Of a stretch of DNA of 21,994 nt, positions 16,110 to 21,994 are shown one piece after another. Made by a program: the position numbers and the translations under genes. Source of the DNA: Purshia tridentata (taxonomy: Eukaryota > Streptophyta > Magnoliopsida > Rosales > Rosaceae); contig QANT01006900.1 of NCBI GenBank assembly GCA_003254885.1, positions 1 through 21,994 of the forward strand, given 5' to 3'. The notes under the pieces are model-generated. The model ran no database searches. It saw only the letters and a program-made list of their open reading frames with translations, and was not told the DNA's origin. The stretch's first letter is position 1. The number at the start of each line of letters is the position of its first letter.

Positions 16110-19100
16110 TCAGCTTCTCCAGAATAACCTTAATAAACTGCGTCCACGACCTCTGGCCCTGGCATCCTTGCCTGGTATTCAGTATGTTAAGAGAAGAAAT
16201 TAGAATAGACTTGCAGCTCAAGGAGCATTCAAACATTATACTGAAATAAAAGCAAATCCAAGAACATACTAATCAGGAACACACACATGCATGCGCGTGC
16301 ACACACATGCATGCTCGTGCACACACATGCATGCTCGTGCACACACATGCATGCGCGTGCACACACATACATGTGTGTGTGGGCGTTTGTGTATTTATGT
16401 ACTGCTAAATATATGAGCCCCCATTCTCTATGGCTTAGGAGTTTGAAAGGGTCACCTTTTAATCTCCCAGCACGAAACAAAGCTTCTTCTGCAATGGGTC
16501 TCCATTGTTCTGCGCATGAGTAGTTGATTCCCAGACCAACACTAAGTCCTCTCAGCAGATGCACTGTCCGAAGTACAGAAAACAATTCCTCTGGAAAAGC
16601 CTATAAAATGAAAGTCAGGGACAATAAGGAAACAAGATGTAGTCATTCACATCTCACGAGGGAGATCAGGAAAAAAAAAAAAACGTTAGTAATAGAAAGC
16701 AAAATACCATCTTTACTAGCATGCAAACTTGAAGTGAAGTGAAATTAAGTAGTCGACGAAATTTGGAATTTCAGCATACCTGAACTGCAATTTTTTTAAT
16801 TGAAGATTCCTCAGAAAAAGGCTGGAGCATTGTCACTCCAGGGGGTAATTTCGTGTCAAACATTGTCTGTGCCAACTTTAGCATTTCCTGCTGTTCATTT
16901 TCACATGTGCTTAAGGTTTCTATGCCAAGCTCCCTGCAAAAAGGAATAGATTAATTAGATATGCATACTCTGTCAACCCCAAAAGTACCTCCGCCTTAGT
17001 TTCTCTTCCCATTTTGGCAAGTTACCTGTAGCTCTCTGATGCTCTTATATGGTCATCATCTGCTATGGCAAGAACAAGATTAGCATAACCAAGTCTCAAC
17101 TCATCTGGGAGATCTTTCACTTGGCCATAGTCCAGCAAGGCAACCTAACTTGGAGGAATACACCAATTCTAAGTCAATTTACCATGCATATGAAAGGAAA
17201 TTTCATTCTATAATGTAAGCTATTAATTAGAAAGAGAACAGTAAGCAGATTTCAGCCAACTGAGTAAAGCCATAAAGATACGAAGGAAACAAATATTAGC
17301 TGGTCACTTACCTCTGAACCTTTACAGATTAGGATATTTCCCGGATGGGGATCTGCATGGAAGAAGCCAGTCTTCAGAATCATTTGTCCATATGCTAGTG
17401 TCAAATTTTTGAGGATTTTCCTGCATTTTCAGAAAAATTGATCATTTTCAGGCTTCATATCTTATGAGAGAAGAAAAATGGTGAGAAAATTTGCTATGAG
17501 CTAGAATAGAGAAAGTTATCTTTAGATCTGCATGTAATATCAAGCAGTATGAAAGTATGAAGGGAAAAAGAAGGTAAGGGGTAAAAACATTAAGATAATG
17601 AATTGAGGAAAGATGCTCTTTCATATAAAAATCTTCAAGTCAAAAACAAATATCAGAAAATGAATGGGAAAGAAAAGACAGGAACAAAGGGATAGTCTAT
17701 CAAGGGAGCAAAAATGATGTACTAAAAAGTCTCCTAACATGATTTTTTGTTGACATAAATGAACAACACACTTTCTCATAATAAATTGAATATTTCATTA
17801 GATGGCTCCAATTTGTATGAATGACTTAAAAATTAAAGGTAAGAATAAATAAATAGAACTTTCTTGGAAATTAAATGCAATTTATATAAGACGCACACAT
17901 GGAGATAAAAGGACTGCATGCTCTCTGTACGGACTAGAAGCTTACTGCTTTGCCGCCGCCGCAATCTTACCACCAGGATTTATGCCTCTTTTCGCAATTT
18001 CATCACCAAGATTCAGGATTGGGATTCCATCAATATATTCCATAACTAAGACTCTCCTAACCAAACAAACAACACTTTATCACTGAAAAGTTATATCACT
18101 TGAACTTACAACACCCACAATGGTGCAAGGATTTGAAAAGGAAAAACCATCAAACACATCATATCAGTAGGAAAAGAAAAAAATTAGAGTCAGATAAATG
18201 CAGAAGAATAGTTCATGTTTAGTCAGTAGTGAAAGTGAGAAAAGAAAAAAATTATGAAACTGGAATTTTGCTCAGATAGTAAGCATGAGTTCAAAATAGG
18301 TGGAGTGGCCAGTGGCCTCAGGCAAATCATTAGTGTACCAGTAAAGGGAAGTTAACTGTAATATACACCATCAGGTGCTTGCCCAAAACTTAAAGAGCCG
18401 TATATTTAAGAGGTGCACAAGTAAAAACATCGCAACTTTAATTTCTTGCACAACTAGGAGTTTTGATAACTGCCTAGAAATGGCGTAACTAAAAATTTGC
18501 TCAGAAATGTTATAGCTCATTGATATTCCATAAAATGCCACAATTCTTTTTATTTATTTATTTATCATCAAATGAATCCTTTAAAAATGGAGTGTTGCAA
18601 CTTGCATTACATCCTTTTAAATTGAATTATATACTTGGTTTCCTTTATACAATAAATTATGAATTATACAATGACTTATCTTGATAACGTAGTGTTGTCC
18701 ATAGTCCAGGTTTGCAAGAACCACATGAAAATAAGGTGCGGCATTACATACCTAGTGAGTATATCCCGTATCACTCGTGGCACCAAGACAGGAGTCCTCT
18801 TGTTATTCTCATACAAAAAACTTCGAATTTTTTCCATAGCATTAGCCTCCCTCACAAAGTCAAATTCGTATCCAATCTTGAATTACAAAAATGAAAGATA
18901 GTTATTAGCAGATATTGATGATTATATTTCAGACAGTAATCTAGCATGAGAAAGATTCCATAATTTGTGCATATAAGGCAAAGTAATACGAAGATTAAGC
19001 AAAAATAAACTGAAAATACTAGTGTGAAAAGAAAAGGAACAATGCTTTGTGCAAAACCCTAAAACGATGACATTGAAAGTATGAAGGATATCTGAGGTGG

Positions 19101-20930
19101 TTTTTGGTCAGTATTTTAAAATAATATTCTTCCTCATCAGAAGAACCGTATCTTAAATCTCTACAAAACCAGAATTAGCAATAATCCCCTATTTAATTGA
19201 TGTGATCAAGCTCAGTTTTAGAAAAATGACAGGGAAATACAGAATAACATTAATCTGCAAAGAAAACCGATACAGAAAATAATGTGCACCTGTGTCTCCA
19301 TTTCCTTAGTTACAGAGAATAGATCAAATTTGATATCTGTCTTCTGTATGCATAAAGCGAAGGCTTGCAAGTTACGGATATCTGTCATCATTAGATCCTG
19401 AACTCCAGGATGTTGCACCTATTATAAACCACATGAAAATTAGAATTTCACAGGATATAAGAAGCCACTGAATTTTATAAGTTTCCTCACCTTGACAACA
19501 ACATCACTTTTATCACCTCTCAATCTTGCTCGGTGAACCTAATTTGAGCATAAAACATATATCAGGTACAAATGATAAGCTTTCATAAGCACTGTAATAC
19601 CATTTCCAGTACAGTTCCCTTCCATAACGAATAGCTAACTCTAAAAAGAATTAAATGTGAACGAAAAAGATAAAATAGATTGAAACATTGAAGCATTCTG
19701 AAGTGTGCCTAACTCTTCCCTAATGGTAATATCTCTCCATAGATCCATAAAACATTAATGTTTGAGATGCAAATTACATACTTAAAGAAAAGCAATTAAT
19801 ATCAGCATTCTTTGCTCAAGTCATGTCTTCTTTCAGAAAGTCTCTCTTAATTAGAAACTTGAAATAATACTAGCTAAGAATATTAACTTGCATATTCAAA
19901 TTACTCATGAATAGAAGTACCTGTGCAATTGAAGCAGAGCCAAGAGGATCAATATCGAATCTTTCAAACACTTCACCAACAGTTCGAGCCAACTCCATCT
20001 CCAGCACAAGTAGAACATCATCAAATGGGGTTGCAGGAGCATGATCACACAATGTAACAAGCCTTTTTACCCATGGAGCTGGGGCCAAGTCTGGCTTCCC
20101 GATAATTTGGGCAACCTAATTGAAACGACATCCAAGATAACTCAGTATTAAGCTCAAATATTACAGAACCAAAAACCACCAATGATGAATTCCAAGGTCC
20201 TTTAAAACCATAGGTTCTCTTGTAGACCCCTAAAACAGACAACCAATTAGAAAGCAAATTAAAATGAAAGCCAAGCATAATTTTAAAGAATAAAGGGGAA
20301 AGAGAAAAAGAAAATAACATAACCATTTGAATAACCATCCCATATTTTAGCTTACTTAACTTATAAACAAAAATCCAGTTTCTGTAACCCTCTTTCCTTG
20401 TCAGGTATTCAATACCGAAATACACATATGAACTAATGGGCCAAAATCCATGTCAATTTCACAATTCCCTCGCCTAAATTCAAATTCAGAGGCACAACAG
20501 CAAAGAGTGAAGTACCATATGAAACCAAACAGTAAATTCCTCAAATACCTTGAGGAAGAAACCGCCAAGGTCTGAACACATAGCATATATCTTCTCAGCC
20601 GCAAGTTCATGTTGCCTTTCCCACATTTCCTCTTGTTTCTTCGCATCCTTCACCAAACTCACTCGAAGTTGAAACAACTATCGACACCCAACAAAACTCA
20701 TCAAAACAATAAGCCCAGGCACTCTTATTCGTAAACATTTTTACATGCACACACACGAACACACACACACATTAGGAGAAAAAGAGTGAGCGGGCTGAGA
20801 GGGGGACCTTGTAGCCAGAGTAGATATCAACAGCTCGAGCCCAGAACTGAACGGACCGTTGCCAAGGCCTGAAATGGGTGGCGAGCTTCTGCTGAACCTC
20901 TTTGAGATCAATGGGAGGCAGAGGCAGCAT
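16110..20930 (-). CDS. ABC1/UbiB-like atypical protein kinase (ABC1K), twelve exons
   Basis: Exons (minus strand): 20930-20808, 20677-20549, 20115-19921, 19538-19491, 19418-19290, 18876-18752, 18056-17946, 17420-17312, 17144-17026, 16933-16780, 16600-16456 and 16171-16110. All joins are GT-AG and in phase, giving 482 residues. Family marks in order: N-terminal KxGQ-like motif as KVAQ (84-87, built across the exon 2/3 join), Ala-rich loop as GSASIAQVH (143-151), ATP-binding Lys165 in DVVVK, ExD motif EFD (212-214), catalytic loop FHADPHPGN (307-315) and metal-binding DYG (328-330) in place of DFG. The C-terminus is short and basic (GKDARARGRGR...FWRS). UbiB/COQ8 relatives support isoprenoid-quinone synthesis in mitochondria or plastids; this subgroup is close to Arabidopsis At4g24810/At5g50330 by my recollection. 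No clear transit peptide is seen after the start MLPLPPIDLKEVQQKL, so location is open. Confidence 0.93.
16281..16380. repeat. 20-bp minisatellite in ABC1K intron 11
   Basis: Four units of ACACACATGCATGCGCGTGC (units 2 and 3 have T for G at position 15) start at 16281, 16301, 16321 and 16341. A degenerate fifth unit at 16361 runs into GT repeats. The unit is almost purely alternating purine and pyrimidine and includes the palindrome TGCATGCA. Confidence 0.95.
20745..20771. repeat. AC microsatellite in ABC1K intron 1
   Basis: Two AC runs separated by CGA lie within the 130-bp first intron, about 36 bases from the donor. On the transcribed strand this is a GT repeat. Confidence 0.8.
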
Positions 20931-21250
20931 AGCTATATCGCTTTCCTTGTTGTTATCGTTGATGGGTCGGTTCAGGTTTCAAATTTTGCTAAGTAAATCC
21001 CAAACTCCAAATCACATAGAGTATGAATGAATGAAATCAATGCAGGGTTTCCAAATGGGAATTAAGGATGATATATTGATATATATATATATATATAGCT
21101 GTCAGTTGGTGAAGTGTGGCTGAGAAGAACACAAGCTCATCACACATAGTGCACAGTGAAAGTGAGAGAGCTGAGTCAGCTAGTAATTGAAGTGGGAGGT
21201 TTCTAATTGCTTGGCTTGTAAGGGTCGCTTCGCTGTCGCTACGTTATATG
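20931..21250 (-). promoter_or_regulatory. ABC1K 5' leader and proximal promoter
   Basis: Upstream of the kinase start codon the minus strand has an (AT) run at 21079-21097 that could serve as a TATA box, giving a leader of roughly 110-120 bases. No upstream gene is seen before the window end. The exact start of transcription cannot be read from sequence. Confidence 0.4.
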
Positions 21251-21994
21251 CAAAAGGGGGCGACAGTTTGGGATTCGGGAAAGTACTCAAATTCCTTGCT
21301 TGTTAGAAATTTTTGCATGTGACAAATTACAATAGGGGAAGTTTAACATAAGCTTACATGCGGAAGCTCATCAAAAAAATATATAGCTGATTAGTTGTAT
21401 TTTACATCTTGTGTATGAGATAATTCTCCACACAATTTTCGCATAGAAATTTTGGCATAAGAGAAACTCTTTACAATATGATATTATTAATTTACTCATA
21501 TTATAATATGTGTGCAATTAATAATATAAAAAAATGCAAGAAATGTTTAACTAGAATTATTCGATTATGTGTATAGTACGATTAATCAATATTATGACTT
21601 CATATGTATTTCACTACGGTCATGTGTACAATTTACTTTAAAAACTGTAACATTTACTTTAGATAAGCATGTATATCATTTTAACATTGGATGTTACATA
21701 CAAATGATACAATTGGCTTATTGAATAATCTCTCAAAAAAATATTTAATAAATCTTTAAAAAGTATTCATGTGTAATAATTTAAGTGAATTTATAACATT
21801 ATTATATACTACATAGTATCATGATCACATACAAAGCATTTTCTTGGTTTGGGAAGCTTGGTAAGCAACTCTTGTATTAATTCTCTATTTTCTTTTTTCT
21901 TTTTTTCTTTCCTTTAATTTTTCTCTTTTTCTCTTTTTCTCTTTTTCTTTTGTTAACTCCTTTATTTTCCTTGAGTTTTGAGATCTCTTTGTTT
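21251..21994. other. AT-rich flank ending in a pyrimidine-rich tract
   Basis: No gene is visible. The last part is pyrimidine-rich on the + strand and includes an 8-bp tandem repeat CTCTTTTT (three copies plus partials, 21918-21951). It could be a gene leader or promoter continuing outside the window, but nothing shows this directly. Confidence 0.6.

Noticed and set aside
16281..16380. CRISPR-like array of regular repeats
   Set aside because: Units are directly adjacent with no unique spacers and lie in an intron of a plant gene; it is a minisatellite.
16229..16585. Independent minus-strand gene of 118 codons
   Set aside because: Its first part is exon 11 of the kinase and the rest is intron 11; exon 12 joins in phase and restores the family C-terminus, so this is only a possible intron-retention form.
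1..21994. tRNA, rRNA or conserved microRNA genes
   Set aside because: No cloverleaf with a GGTTCRANNCC T-arm, no rRNA core and no known miRNA sequence was recognised by eye; a tRNAscan or small-RNA mapping could still find something.

Overview
The window looks like nuclear DNA of a dicot plant. It is AT-rich, its genes have many short GT-AG introns, and it carries a decayed Ty1/copia retrotransposon plus four plant-type genes (GRAS regulator, plastid-type NDP kinase, a plant-specific Ser-rich protein, an ABC1 atypical kinase). I cannot name the species. Three classes of dynamic DNA stand out: retroelement wreckage, tandem duplications that shift reading frames, and microsatellites or minisatellites inside introns and UTRs.

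Layout: 1-3836 is a copia element read left to right. It is pol (zinc-binding head, integrase, reverse transcriptase, RNase H) broken by two internal duplications, stops and frameshifts, then a 338-bp LTR (3332-3669), a tRNA-iMet primer-binding site and the first 25 codons of a gag. The order pol-LTR-PBS-gag means two element units share one LTR, or two insertions abut. 3837-5298 is AT-rich with no gene seen. 5410-5765 is a small polyglutamine gene split by a 137-bp tandem duplication. 5766-8750 is mostly non-coding, with MITE-like debris near 6515-7030 and one exon-like island at 7424-7534.

8853-10430 (+) is an intronless GRAS-family regulator without a DELLA motif. 11287-13627 (+) is a seven-exon nucleoside diphosphate kinase of the plastid NDPK2 type. 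14194-15088 (-) is a two-exon gene for a Ser-rich protein of unknown function that converges on the NDPK gene. 16110-20930 (-) is a twelve-exon ABC1/UbiB-like atypical kinase gene of 482 codons. All exon joins in these spliced genes were read by eye; each join keeps phase and uses GT-AG. 20931-21994 holds the kinase promoter side and AT- or pyrimidine-rich flank.

Nothing ties the genes into one pathway: GRAS acts in transcription, NDPK in nucleotide balance and light or stress signalling, ABC1 kinase probably in organellar quinone or lipid metabolism. I found no convincing new multi-gene system. The observations most worth following are the frame-shifting 137-bp duplication with its ATGA stop/start overlap, the mosaic retroelement, the 20-bp minisatellite inside a readable kinase intron, and the orphan exon-like segment.
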